Assembly (NCBI GenBank): GCA_014860805.1
Contig: JACZJB010000136.1
Span: 36,948-100,947 of the forward strand
Length of the DNA stretch: 64,000 nucleotides
Reading direction: 5' to 3'
From: Anaerolineales bacterium
Lineage (GTDB): Bacteria; Chloroflexota; Anaerolineae; Anaerolineales; Villigracilaceae
Below, piece by piece: positions 54,580 through 61,745 of this stretch (positions are counted from its first letter, which is position 1; each line of letters opens with the position of its first letter). The notes below the pieces were generated by a model, which saw only the letters and a program-made list of their open reading frames with translations, was not told where the DNA came from and searched no databases. Position numbers and translations under genes: made by a program.

Positions 54580-54786
54580 ATGTCAGTTGCAAAAGTAAGT
54601 GAAATCATTGCGTCTTCGCCAACCAGTTTTGAGGATGCGATCAAGGTGGGTGTTGCGCGCGCTCATAAAACGCTGAAGAATGTCAAATCCGCTTGGGTCG
54701 AGAATCAACAGGTCAAACTGAATGATAAGGGACAGATCACGGAATACCGCGTCCAGTTGAAGATCACCTTCATTCTCGAAGATTAA
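54580..54786 (+). CDS. Dodecin family flavin-binding protein
   Basis: A 68-residue protein with the dodecin pattern MSVAKVSEIIASSPTSFEDAIKVGVARAHKTLKNVKSAWV and the C-terminal beta strand EYRVQLKITFILED. Dodecins form hollow dodecamers that store flavin or CoA and buffer free flavin. AAAAGGAG precedes the ATG. It is the first gene of the stress/envelope run and is followed 21 bases later by a GlsB-like gene. Confidence 0.92.
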   Translation: MSVAKVSEIIASSPTSFEDAIKVGVARAHKTLKNVKSAWVENQQVKLNDKGQITEYRVQLKITFILED

Positions 54787-54807
54787 GCGTTTGTTCAGGA
54801 GAAGAAA

Positions 54808-55188
54808 ATGATCAATTTCATTATATGGATCATCGTGGGGGCTGTGATCGGCTGGGCAGCCAGCCTGATCATGAAGACCAACAGCCGGCAGGGATTGATC
54901 GCCGATATTATCGTTGGCATCGTTGGAGCATTTCTGGCGGGTATCTTTCTGAGTCCGCTGTTCAACATTGGCACGATCAACGAAGGTGACTTTAGCATCC
55001 CAGCCCTGTTGGTGTCGCTGGGCGGAGCCATCATCCTGCTGGCGATCTCCAAGTTGTTCCGCAATGTTGCCGGGTTCCTGGCGGTCGTGATCATCGTACT
55101 GCTGGTATTCGTCTACTTCAATTGTTGGGTGATGGCATCGGACTCCATGTTTTGTGCCTCCATCAGACTCCTGCCATTCCTGCAATAG
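54808..55188 (+). CDS. GlsB/YeaQ/YmgE-family membrane protein, extended form
   Basis: The first 85 residues are a typical three-helix transglycosylase-associated (GlsB/YeaQ/YmgE) protein: IIWIIVGAVIGWAASLIMKTNSRQGLIADIIVGIVGAFLAGIFLSPL. Family members are usually 80-90 residues. Here 40 extra residues add another transmembrane segment and end CASIRLLPFLQ. The extension could reflect a lost stop codon or a frameshift near 55065. The family is linked with envelope stress. A second, normal-length paralogue lies at 56590. Confidence 0.85.
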   Translation: MINFIIWIIVGAVIGWAASLIMKTNSRQGLIADIIVGIVGAFLAGIFLSPLFNIGTINEGDFSIPALLVSLGGAIILLAISKLFRNVAGFLAVVIIVLLVFVYFNCWVMASDSMFCASIRLLPFLQ

Positions 55189-55224
55189 TTCTTTTGCAGA
55201 AAATAAAGACACTGGAGGTGCACC

Positions 55225-55620
55225 ATGAAAGGATTTGTACAAAACATCGAAGATATTGTCGACAAGAACAAGGATTTTCGACGGGTACTTTATACAGCCG
55301 GGAATGTTCAGCTTGTTGTCATGTCCTTGAACCCCAGGGAAGAGATCGGGATAGAATTGCACGAGTTGGATCAATTCTTTCGTGTGGAAGAGGGGACCGG
55401 CGAAGCGCTTCTTGAAGGAGTCCGCACAGTGATTAGCGCAGGCTTTGCCGTGCTCGTTCCCGCAGGCACGCAGCATAACATCATCAATACCGGTAATGTT
55501 CCATTAAAACTTTATACACTCTATGCTCCTCCAAATCATCGTGACGGTGTTATTCACCACACCCGCGCCGATGCAGAGAAGGATGATGAACACTTCGACG
55601 GTAAAACGACAGAGCAGTGA
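55225..55620 (+). CDS. Cupin-domain protein
   Basis: A 131-residue single-domain cupin. The metal-binding motifs are EEIGIELHELDQFFRVEEGTGEALLEG (motif 1, with His and Glu ligands) and VLVPAGTQHNIINTGNVPLKLYTLYAPP (motif 2, with the second His). YAPPNHRDGVIHHT ends the fold. Close relatives are often annotated as mannose-6-phosphate-isomerase-like cupins, but no substrate can be assigned. GGAGGTGCACC precedes the ATG. Confidence 0.88.
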   Translation: MKGFVQNIEDIVDKNKDFRRVLYTAGNVQLVVMSLNPREEIGIELHELDQFFRVEEGTGEALLEGVRTVISAGFAVLVPAGTQHNIINTGNVPLKLYTLYAPPNHRDGVIHHTRADAEKDDEHFDGKTTEQ

Positions 55621-55673
55621 TCTAAAAGGCGGCTGAAACATACAAATGCATAAGCCGAATCATAAATAGGTTT

Positions 55674-55731
55674 TCCCCCAGGTGGCGGAGACAGATACTC
55701 CCCAGCCGCAGGATGCGGCTGGGGAGTATCC
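55674..55731 (+). repeat. CCGATGGATGCGG hairpin repeat, copy C
   Basis: After TTCCCCCAGGTGGCGGAGACA comes a perfect 17-bp stem, GATACTCCCCAGCCGCA (55694-55710) with its inverse (55714-55730), around a three-base loop. The loop is shorter than in copies A, B and D. Confidence 0.85.
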
Positions 55732-55747
55732 ATTGTAGGATGAATGT

Positions 55748-56119
55748 ATGACCCGCGTATATGTAGCCGATGCCAAACTTGAAGAACGTTCCGCCCTGCG
55801 TTTGTTAATTCTTGATATGAAGATGAAAATAGCAGGCGAGGCAGCCGATTGGTCCACAACACTGAAGCAAGTTCCCGTCAGCCGTGTCGATATGCTGCTG
55901 GTGGATTGGGACCTGTTGCCCCGTGAGCCTGTTGCGGCTCTGGTGGAACTTCGGAAAGCTTGCCTAGGCGCGCTGGTCGTTGTGCTCATCAGTCATTTGG
56001 ATGCCCGTCAACAAGCCGCACTCTCCGCCGGGGCGGATGCCTTTATCAGTAAAGATGAAACGCCCGAGCGTGTGGCTGAACGCATACGGATTGTTGCCGC
56101 AGGCGTTCTTAATAAATGA
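55748..56119 (+). CDS. Stand-alone response-regulator receiver domain
   Basis: A 123-residue CheY-like protein with no output domain. The phospho-acceptor is probably the Asp in MLLVDWDLLP (about 56), with Ser in VVLISHLD and Lys in DAFISKDETP. The acidic patch near the N-terminus is reduced to one residue (VYVADAKLEE) instead of the usual pair, so metal binding may be weaker. No partner kinase is adjacent. The nearest is 5 kb upstream. It starts 17 bases after repeat copy C. Confidence 0.8.
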   Translation: MTRVYVADAKLEERSALRLLILDMKMKIAGEAADWSTTLKQVPVSRVDMLLVDWDLLPREPVAALVELRKACLGALVVVLISHLDARQQAALSAGADAFISKDETPERVAERIRIVAAGVLNK

Positions 56120-56158
56120 CGGCCATGACTGGATGAGAGATTTGAAATCCGGCGCGCC

Positions 56159-56195
56159 AAGCTGTCTCGAGCGCCGGCGTACATTGAGACAGCTT
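56159..56195 (+). terminator. Terminator after the lone receiver gene
   Basis: A 10-bp stem (AAGCTGTCTC with its inverse) and a 17-base loop are followed by TTTTA. It lies 40 bp after the stop codon and just before the CsbD ribosome site. Confidence 0.8.
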
Positions 56196-56220
56196 TTATG
56201 AAAAAACCAAGGAGACCAAA

Positions 56221-56460
56221 ATGAATCAAGACATAATTGAAGGCAAGTGGAAACAAATGCGAGGCGAGGCCAAGGCATGGTGGGGCAAACTCACCGATGA
56301 CGATCTCGACCGCGCGGCTGGAAAGTTCGAAGTCCTGGCTGGTTTGCTTCAGGAAAAATACGGTTATTCCCGCGAGAAGGCCGCCAATGAGATCGATAAG
56401 CGCGTGACCGAATTTGAAGAGGGTCTGAAAAATAAAACCCAGCCTGCCGCTGTTAAATAA
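56221..56460 (+). CDS. CsbD-family stress protein
   Basis: A 79-residue helical protein with the CsbD pattern MNQDIIEGKWKQMRGEAKAWWGKLTDDDLDRAAGKFEVLAGLLQEKYGYSREKAANEID. CsbD proteins are general-stress proteins of unknown molecular function. AAGGAGAC precedes the ATG. Terminator hairpins lie on both sides, so it is probably a single-gene unit. Confidence 0.93.
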   Translation: MNQDIIEGKWKQMRGEAKAWWGKLTDDDLDRAAGKFEVLAGLLQEKYGYSREKAANEIDKRVTEFEEGLKNKTQPAAVK

Positions 56461-56477
56461 TTCGGCTTGCAAAACGT

Positions 56478-56536
56478 AGGAGCGATTCCTTCTAGGATTA
56501 TCGAGACACTTTTCTCTCGAAAGGCGGGTCGCTCCT
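56478..56536 (+). terminator. Branched hairpin after csbD-like gene
   Basis: Outer arms AGGAGCGA/TCGCTCCT and inner arms TCGAGA/TCTCGA form a two-level stem 18 bp after the stop. No strong T-run follows. Confidence 0.5.
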
Positions 56537-56589
56537 CATTTACCTGTTATGGAAATCCATAACGGGAATCATTCAAAAAGGAAAAGAAA

Positions 56590-56844
56590 ATGAACCTCAT
56601 TATTTATTTGATCGCTGGTGCAATTGTCGGCTATATCGCCAGCAGGATCATGCACACAAACTCACAACAAGGCTTGCTGCTTGATATCGTCGTCGGCGTT
56701 ATTGGTGCTTTTATCGCCGGCTACTTCATCAGCCCGCTCCTGGGCATTGGCACCATCAACGATGCCATTTCCCTCCCGACCTTATTGGTCACCCTGTTGG
56801 GTTCCGTTATTCTCTTGTGGATCGTCAAACAAGTCCGCCGTTAA
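56590..56844 (+). CDS. GlsB/YeaQ/YmgE-family membrane protein
   Basis: An 84-residue three-helix membrane protein of normal family length: IIYLIAGAIVGYIASRIMHTNSQQGLLLDIVVGVIGAFIAGYFISPLLGIGTIND. It is a paralogue of the protein encoded at 54808 and shares the NSxQGLxxDIxVGxxGAFxAG core. AAAAGGAAAAG precedes the ATG. An envelope-stress role is inferred from the family. Confidence 0.92.
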   Translation: MNLIIYLIAGAIVGYIASRIMHTNSQQGLLLDIVVGVIGAFIAGYFISPLLGIGTINDAISLPTLLVTLLGSVILLWIVKQVRR

Positions 56845-56911
56845 AGCAGCAAAAGTACTAAAGCGAACATGATCTTTTTATTAACTGGCACATGTTCAGA
56901 AGGAAAGAAAA

Positions 56912-57325
56912 ATGTCAAACGAAAATAGAGTATCAGAAGTCAGATCATCTCAAAACGAACCGGGACGCGAACAGCGCATCTTCAGTTTTAAAGCGACTCA
57001 ACTCATCTGGTTGCTGCTTGGTCTGCTTGAAGCTTTGATCGCGCTTCGCATCGGACTTAAGCTGGTAGGGGCCAATCCCGAGAGTCCGATCGTCGCCCTG
57101 ATATACGGCTTCACATACCTGTTCCTCTTCCCGTTCGAGGGATTGGTCGCTTCCCCTACAGCTGGCAGCATGGTGTTGGAACTGTCCTCCATGTTTGCGA
57201 TGCTGATCTATGGATTGATCGCCCTGGCTGTGGAAAGAATCGTCTGGTTGATCTTTTACCGCCCGCGTGGTCCCGTGGTTGCAGTGACCGAAACGAGCAC
57301 GAGCGAAAGTCACACACCTCGATAG
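56912..57325 (+). CDS. YggT-like membrane protein
   Basis: A 137-residue protein with a polar N-terminus (1-27), two or three transmembrane segments (about 30-50, 62-85, 90-115) and a polar C-terminal tail. The pattern LLGLLEALIALRIGLKLVGAN...FLFPFEGL resembles YggT-family proteins, but similarity is modest. GAAGGAAAG precedes the ATG. It is followed 15 bases later by a 55-codon ORF. Confidence 0.65.
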   Translation: MSNENRVSEVRSSQNEPGREQRIFSFKATQLIWLLLGLLEALIALRIGLKLVGANPESPIVALIYGFTYLFLFPFEGLVASPTAGSMVLELSSMFAMLIYGLIALAVERIVWLIFYRPRGPVVAVTETSTSESHTPR

Positions 57326-57340
57326 ATCAGGCATATTGGT

Positions 57341-57508
57341 ATGAATTATCTCTTCCGTCAAAAAGATTCCGAAATACAGAAGCCAGGCGGCTTTTCCGCA
57401 ATCTTGCAGTGGCTCGCCAGGCTGATAAGTTTCATTTGGTTGACGGAAGAGGAACAGAATAATGCCGGGATTTATCTTGGCAGACTAGATGAAGACCACG
57501 AAGAGTAG
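57341..57508 (+). CDS. Small ORF of 55 codons between YggT-like and YtxH genes
   Basis: It reads MNYLFRQKDSEIQKPGG, then a hydrophobic or amphipathic helix (FSAILQWLARLISFIWL), then an acidic tail ending DEDHEE. It fits exactly between the neighbours (15 and 13 base gaps) in the same orientation, which supports it as a gene. The ribosome site is weak. No family was recognised. Confidence 0.5.
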   Translation: MNYLFRQKDSEIQKPGGFSAILQWLARLISFIWLTEEEQNNAGIYLGRLDEDHEE

Positions 57509-57521
57509 AAAAGGATAGAAC

Positions 57522-57875
57522 ATGTTAAATGATAATCAAGAAATTCAATATCACAACAATAACACCTTCAGTGTTTTTATAGGGTTGTTGGTTGGTGGCC
57601 TGGCTGGTGCTGTGGCAATGTTGTTGCTGGCGCCGCAATCTGGAAAAGACACCAGGGTACAGATCCAGAAAAAGGGTATCGAACTGCGCGACCAGACTTC
57701 TAAAATGATCGAAGATACTGTGTCTTCGGCGCGTTCAAATGCAAACAGGATATCGATCAGTGGGCGCATGAAGGCTGAAGAATTATTGCAGCAAGGTCAA
57801 GCGCTGGTGGTCGAGCAATTAGACCATGTATCCGAAGCCGCGCAAGCTGGAAAAAAGACAATCCAAGGTTCCTAA
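57522..57875 (+). CDS. YtxH-domain protein
   Basis: A 117-residue protein with one glycine-rich transmembrane helix (FIGLLVGGLAGAVAMLLLAPQSGKDTR, about 19-45), the hallmark of YtxH general-stress proteins, followed by a long charged helical tail. Function is unknown. Family members are induced by stress in Bacillus. GATAGAAC lies before the ATG. Confidence 0.88.
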   Translation: MLNDNQEIQYHNNNTFSVFIGLLVGGLAGAVAMLLLAPQSGKDTRVQIQKKGIELRDQTSKMIEDTVSSARSNANRISISGRMKAEELLQQGQALVVEQLDHVSEAAQAGKKTIQGS

Positions 57876-57878
57876 TAT

Positions 57879-57926
57879 CCGAAACGACGGCCCTTGAGAT
57901 CCTGGCTTAGCAAGGGATCGTTTCGG
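57879..57926 (+). terminator. Strong hairpin after the YtxH gene
   Basis: CCGAAACGA pairs with TCGTTTCGG, and further inside CCCTTG pairs with CAAGGG. It starts four bases after the stop codon. A T-run is absent. Confidence 0.6.
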
Positions 57927-58020
57927 GACTCGCCAGCTATGCTTTGTTGCTGACGGTGCCCGGGTTGTGAGATAGAACTTCACAGTTTTTGCAGATAGCT
58001 TTACCCAAAGGAGAATTGAA

Positions 58021-58170
58021 ATGAATGATAGATTGAAATGGATCTTGCTTGGAGTATTTTTGATCATCACAGGACTGGGTCTTCTGGGTATAGGCCTTGG
58101 TGGAATATTAAGCGTTGTTGCAGGAGTCTGCGCGTTGATCGCAGGTATCTTGTTCATAATCAATCGTTGA
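58021..58170 (+). CDS. 49-residue two-helix membrane protein
   Basis: It reads MNDRLKWILLGVFLIITGLG, then a glycine turn and a second hydrophobic segment ending AGILFIINR. AAAGGAGAATTGAA lies before the ATG, a clear ribosome site. No family was recognised. Its place among small stress genes suggests an envelope role. Confidence 0.65.
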   Translation: MNDRLKWILLGVFLIITGLGLLGIGLGGILSVVAGVCALIAGILFIINR

Positions 58171-58186
58171 TCTCAATCCCCTTCTC

Positions 58187-58217
58187 AGGCACGGTCTCTT
58201 AACAAGAGGCTGTGCCT
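58187..58217 (+). terminator. Hairpin after the 49-residue membrane protein gene
   Basis: A 12-bp stem (AGGCACGGTCTC with GAGGCTGTGCCT, two wobble pairs) and a seven-base loop lie 17 bp after the stop codon. There is little T-run. Confidence 0.6.
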
Positions 58218-58261
58218 TTGATGGCGATTCTTTTAACCGTTCAATGAAATGATGGATTTCC

Positions 58262-58411
58262 ATGCTTAAGTTTGTGATCCTGATGACCATCCTGCTATGG
58301 ATTCATAGTTTCTTTGGTCATTCTGCTTCTCCGGGAGCTTATCGCTCCAGCGGTATTTATTTTTTGAGTATCGCTATTGTTGGTTTAATTATTATTGGAT
58401 TTTTATCTTAA
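58262..58411 (+). CDS. Second 49-residue membrane protein
   Basis: It starts MLKFVILMTILLWIHSFFGH and has a second hydrophobic segment (FLSIAIVGLIIIGFLS). The ribosome site is weak (GATGGA). No family was recognised. Its frame and length fit the gap between the preceding hairpin and the BON-protein gene, but it could be chance. Confidence 0.45.
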   Translation: MLKFVILMTILLWIHSFFGHSASPGAYRSSGIYFLSIAIVGLIIIGFLS

Positions 58412-58500
58412 TCGGAATTCACCGGTTTATTTCTGAGGTGTAAGTTGTTTTTGCTGAAGCGCATTTTTACATTGCTCTTCGGTTTGAAAAGGAAGACATC

Positions 58501-59526
58501 ATGTTGAGTGAACAGACCCACAAAGACAGCCCTGCACAGGTTTCGAGGTGCGAAGAACGTATCCTGTTATTGGAGCATGGAAAAAGCCTCAGTCCGGTTG
58601 AAAAAAGGGATGCAGGTGTAAAAGCAGAGATAGCCGATATCCTTTGGAAAGACGACATTCTGCGGGCATTAGACTATCACGAAATCGATGTTCATTTCAA
58701 AAATGGGGTCGTTACCTTGAACGGTCATATTTCAAGTTCAAACAGCCAGAAACGGATTGAAAATGCCCTTCATGCGATTTCTGGGATTGTGGAAATAAAA
58801 AACAATCTCGTTTCAGACGACAAACTTACACTTGATGTGGCAGCGGCACTGGGAGATTTGGAACATACGTATGGCTGTAAGTTTTTTACGGGCGCATCTC
58901 ATGGAGTAGTATCTGTAAATGGGACCGTCAAAAGTAATAATGTCAGGTTGCTAGCGGAGAAATGTATATCGGATAATCCCAGTACCCGCGGTGTTATTAA
59001 TAACATTCAAATTCTCGGGAATGAGCCGATGGTACAAGATCAACCGTTCCTGCAGCCAGCCATCGGGCAAACCATTTATTTTCTTGATTGGGTGCCCGGA
59101 GTTGTACACCAGGTGATTATAAATCCCAATAACCGGCGTGTGATCGCCATGATCGTTCGCGGAAAATTAACCAGCCAACAGGATGAACTTAATTCGATGA
59201 ATGATGGCAGTACCCTTCCACCAGAGCGTCTTGTTGTTATTCCCATGAACACGGTCCGCCATCTAACCAAGACCTCGGGGTTCCTTCAAATTAACGGCAA
59301 TGAAAGAAGCCGGTATATGGACTTCTTCCCTGCTTCTTTAATAACCCCTTCCAAAGATTGGGTGCCTCCATATCCATATTGTCCTGAGGATGTATTGTTC
59401 CCGGTGGAATACAAGGAAAATAATGTGCAAATTGAATACAAGCCTGATCAATATTCTTTTGCGACATTATCGAAACATACACGACTCGGAGATCAGCTTC
59501 TTGCCAATGATAGTCTGGGTGGCTAG
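58501..59526 (+). CDS. BON-domain protein with PRC-barrel-like C-terminus
   Basis: A 341-residue protein without signal peptide. Two BON domains lie at about 45-110 (DDILRALDYHEIDVHFKNGVVTLNGHISSSNSQKRIENAL) and 115-180 (VSVNGTVKSNNVRLLAEKC...GVINNIQIL). A PRC-barrel-like segment follows at about 190-270 (PAIGQTIYFLDWVPGVVHQVIINPNNRRVIAMIVRGKL). The last 70 residues are not recognised. BON domains bind membranes or periplasmic partners and occur in osmotic-stress proteins such as OsmY. AAGGAAGAC precedes the ATG. Confidence 0.82.
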   Translation: MLSEQTHKDSPAQVSRCEERILLLEHGKSLSPVEKRDAGVKAEIADILWKDDILRALDYHEIDVHFKNGVVTLNGHISSSNSQKRIENALHAISGIVEIKNNLVSDDKLTLDVAAALGDLEHTYGCKFFTGASHGVVSVNGTVKSNNVRLLAEKCISDNPSTRGVINNIQILGNEPMVQDQPFLQPAIGQTIYFLDWVPGVVHQVIINPNNRRVIAMIVRGKLTSQQDELNSMNDGSTLPPERLVVIPMNTVRHLTKTSGFLQINGNERSRYMDFFPASLITPSKDWVPPYPYCPEDVLFPVEYKENNVQIEYKPDQYSFATLSKHTRLGDQLLANDSLGG

Positions 59527-59528
59527 CA

Positions 59529-59759
59529 ATGAATAAAAAAATATATAACTTAAGATTGTTCCGCTATTTCAGGCGATTGATTTATGGCAAGAATCCAGGC
59601 AATATGTCACCAACCGAGAAGAGAAAGGCCGTGGTTGAAACCAGCCTGCGTTGGGAGGATGATGGCGGGCCGGTCGTTGAGGTCGCCGCGCCAACTGACC
59701 CGCTGATAAAGAACGATCCAAACCAGCCAGCCGATGGTTCTGGAAATGATTTATCTTAG
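59529..59759 (+). CDS. Hypothetical 76-residue protein
   Basis: A basic N-terminus (MNKKIYNLRLFRYFRRLIYGK) is followed by a polar, acidic and proline-containing tail. No family was recognised. It starts two bases after the BON-protein stop, which supports co-translation. Confidence 0.55.
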   Translation: MNKKIYNLRLFRYFRRLIYGKNPGNMSPTEKRKAVVETSLRWEDDGGPVVEVAAPTDPLIKNDPNQPADGSGNDLS

Positions 59760-59809
59760 TTTGATGTGAAATCGTGATGCTCCAATCTGAATAAAAGGAG
59801 ATACATCTT

Positions 59810-60460
59810 ATGTTACCAATTGGTGATGACAATAGCTCTCGTAGATTAATCCCTTTGGTCACTTACGCGTTGATCGTCTTGAATATCCTGTTTTTTCTAG
59901 TAGAGATGAGCGGCGGTGACGCTTTTATTGTGCAATGGGCTTTTATTCCCAGCCGCTTCCTTGCCAACCCCGTTGCTGATTTTCCAACATTGTTCACTTC
60001 CATGTTCATGCATGCCGGGTTGCTTCATTTGGGCGGCAATATGCTTTATTTATGGATCTTCGGCGACAATGTGGAAGACCGCTTCGGGCATACAAAGTTC
60101 CTGATCTTTTATTTGCTCTGCGGTCTCGGGGCAACATTTGCGCAGTTGATGTTCAGCCTTGATTCGAACATCCCCAATCTGGGTGCGTCGGGTGCCATCG
60201 CAGGAGTGCTTGGTTCTTATATTTTGATGTTTCCCAAAGGTAGGATTCGAGTTTTACAGGGTCAGCGGGTTGTTCAAGCACCCGCATTGATGGTGATTGG
60301 TTTCTGGATCGTTCTGCAGTTATTTAGCGGCATCGGTTCCATCGCAGCAACCACAGACACGGGCGGCGTGGCATACATGGCACACATTGGTGGATTTGTC
60401 GCAGGGTTTGTACTGACTTTTTTGCTCAGAGGAAATACATCAACCCAGTTGACTGCTTAA
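59810..60460 (+). CDS. Rhomboid-family intramembrane serine protease
   Basis: A 216-residue six-helix membrane protease. The catalytic serine is in LGASGAIAGVLGSYILMFP (GxSG, about 123-127) and the histidine in MAHIGGFVAGF (about 193-203). The oxyanion-region HLGGNMLYLWIFGDNVEDR lies at about 72-90. The length is that of a minimal bacterial rhomboid. AAAAGGAG precedes the ATG. Ten bases separate it from the first AI-2E-family gene, so they probably share a transcript. Confidence 0.93.
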   Translation: MLPIGDDNSSRRLIPLVTYALIVLNILFFLVEMSGGDAFIVQWAFIPSRFLANPVADFPTLFTSMFMHAGLLHLGGNMLYLWIFGDNVEDRFGHTKFLIFYLLCGLGATFAQLMFSLDSNIPNLGASGAIAGVLGSYILMFPKGRIRVLQGQRVVQAPALMVIGFWIVLQLFSGIGSIAATTDTGGVAYMAHIGGFVAGFVLTFLLRGNTSTQLTA

Positions 60461-60470
60461 GAGGATCTGC

Positions 60471-61745
60471 ATGGCGCTTCATTCCCCTTCGAGTCCATAT
60501 GATTGGACATTCCGCCGCGTCGTCTGGGCGACGCTGGTATTCGCTTCGGTTATCTTTTGCTTCTGGCTTCTCTATCAGTTTAACCAGGTCGTTTTTGTTC
60601 TCTTTATCGCCATTGTAATAGGGACGGTCATTCGGCCAGCCGTCGCCTGGTTGCATCAGCGTGGACTCCCCCGTACGGTAGGAGTTGTTTTTGTCTATCT
60701 TCTGTTATTGTTCCTGCTTGCGGGTTTTCTGATGTTGCTATTTCCGTTGGTCATTGAGCAAAGCACAACCATGGTTGCCGCAATGCCGGGCTATTATCAA
60801 AACCTGCGTGAATGGATGATAAATTACCCCAACCCGTTCATTGTGCAATTAAGCGAATTCATCCCAGTGACGCTTCCAAGCCTGAGCCCAGTTCAGCAGA
60901 CGGGGGAGGACGTCATGACTTCAGTGGGGCAGGTATCTGGTTATGTGACATCGGCAGCCCGCTTCTTTTTTATCTTCATTGTCGTTCTGGTACTTGCCTA
61001 TTATTGGACGATTGATGGACCGCGCGTCATCCAGTCGTTTTTGCTGTTGGTTCCACAAGAGAAGCGCGAGAATATCGGCGAATTGGTCTCTGCCATGGAA
61101 GTCAGAGTGGGACACTATATAGTCGGGCAGGGTGTCCTTTGCCTGGTGATCGGTATTCTGGCTCTGATTGCTTATCTAATTATCGGGTTGCCCAATGCAA
61201 TTGTCCTGGCGCTTGTTGCGGCTTTGTTTGAGGCGGTTCCGATCATCGGTCCATTGCTGGGGGCTGTCCCTGCTGCGATCGTGGCATTGTCCATTTCGCC
61301 CGATAAACTGATCTGGGTCATCGTTGCGACAGTTGTTATCCAGCAGTTGGAGAATAGCCTGTTGGTACCTCGTGTTATGAGTAAGGCAGTTGGAGTCAAC
61401 CCCTTCGTTACGCTGCTTGCGCTGTTTGCCTTTGGTTCTTTCTATGGCGTTATTGGAGCGCTCATGGCAATTCCCATGGCGGCCACCATTCAACTGCTGC
61501 TCAATTATTTTGTCTTTCACCCGGCAGCAATGGAAGCGGATGCTTCAACCGGGCGTGATTACGCCAGTCGTTTGCGTTATGCGGCTCAGGATCTGGCACA
61601 GGATCTACGCAAACAGGCACGGCTCAGGAAAAGAGGCACCGACTTGCGGATCAAGCAGATCGATCAGGTGATGGACGAGATCGAGACAATAACAACCGAT
61701 CTGGATGCATTATTGGCTCAGGCAAGCGCGGTGGATGAAACATGA
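60471..61745 (+). CDS. AI-2E-family transporter, first copy
   Basis: A 424-residue membrane protein of the AI-2E/TqsA/PerM family with about eight transmembrane segments. Landmarks are FVLFIAIVIGTVIRPAVAWLHQRGLPRTVGVVFVYLLL near the N-terminus and FEAVPIIGPLLGAVPAAIVAL plus ENSLLVPRVMSKAVGVNPFVTLLALFAFGSFYGVIGALMAIPMAATI in the C-terminal half. The C-terminal tail is soluble. Members export various small molecules or ions, so autoinducer transport should not be assumed. It overlaps the second copy by four bases. Confidence 0.9.
   Translation: MALHSPSSPYDWTFRRVVWATLVFASVIFCFWLLYQFNQVVFVLFIAIVIGTVIRPAVAWLHQRGLPRTVGVVFVYLLLLFLLAGFLMLLFPLVIEQSTTMVAAMPGYYQNLREWMINYPNPFIVQLSEFIPVTLPSLSPVQQTGEDVMTSVGQVSGYVTSAARFFFIFIVVLVLAYYWTIDGPRVIQSFLLLVPQEKRENIGELVSAMEVRVGHYIVGQGVLCLVIGILALIAYLIIGLPNAIVLALVAALFEAVPIIGPLLGAVPAAIVALSISPDKLIWVIVATVVIQQLENSLLVPRVMSKAVGVNPFVTLLALFAFGSFYGVIGALMAIPMAATIQLLLNYFVFHPAAMEADASTGRDYASRLRYAAQDLAQDLRKQARLRKRGTDLRIKQIDQVMDEIETITTDLDALLAQASAVDET

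Noticed and set aside
54583-55476. A 297-codon minus-strand frame opposite dodecin, GlsB and cupin genes
   Set aside because: Three recognised families lie on the opposite strand, and the minus-strand product shows no family pattern.
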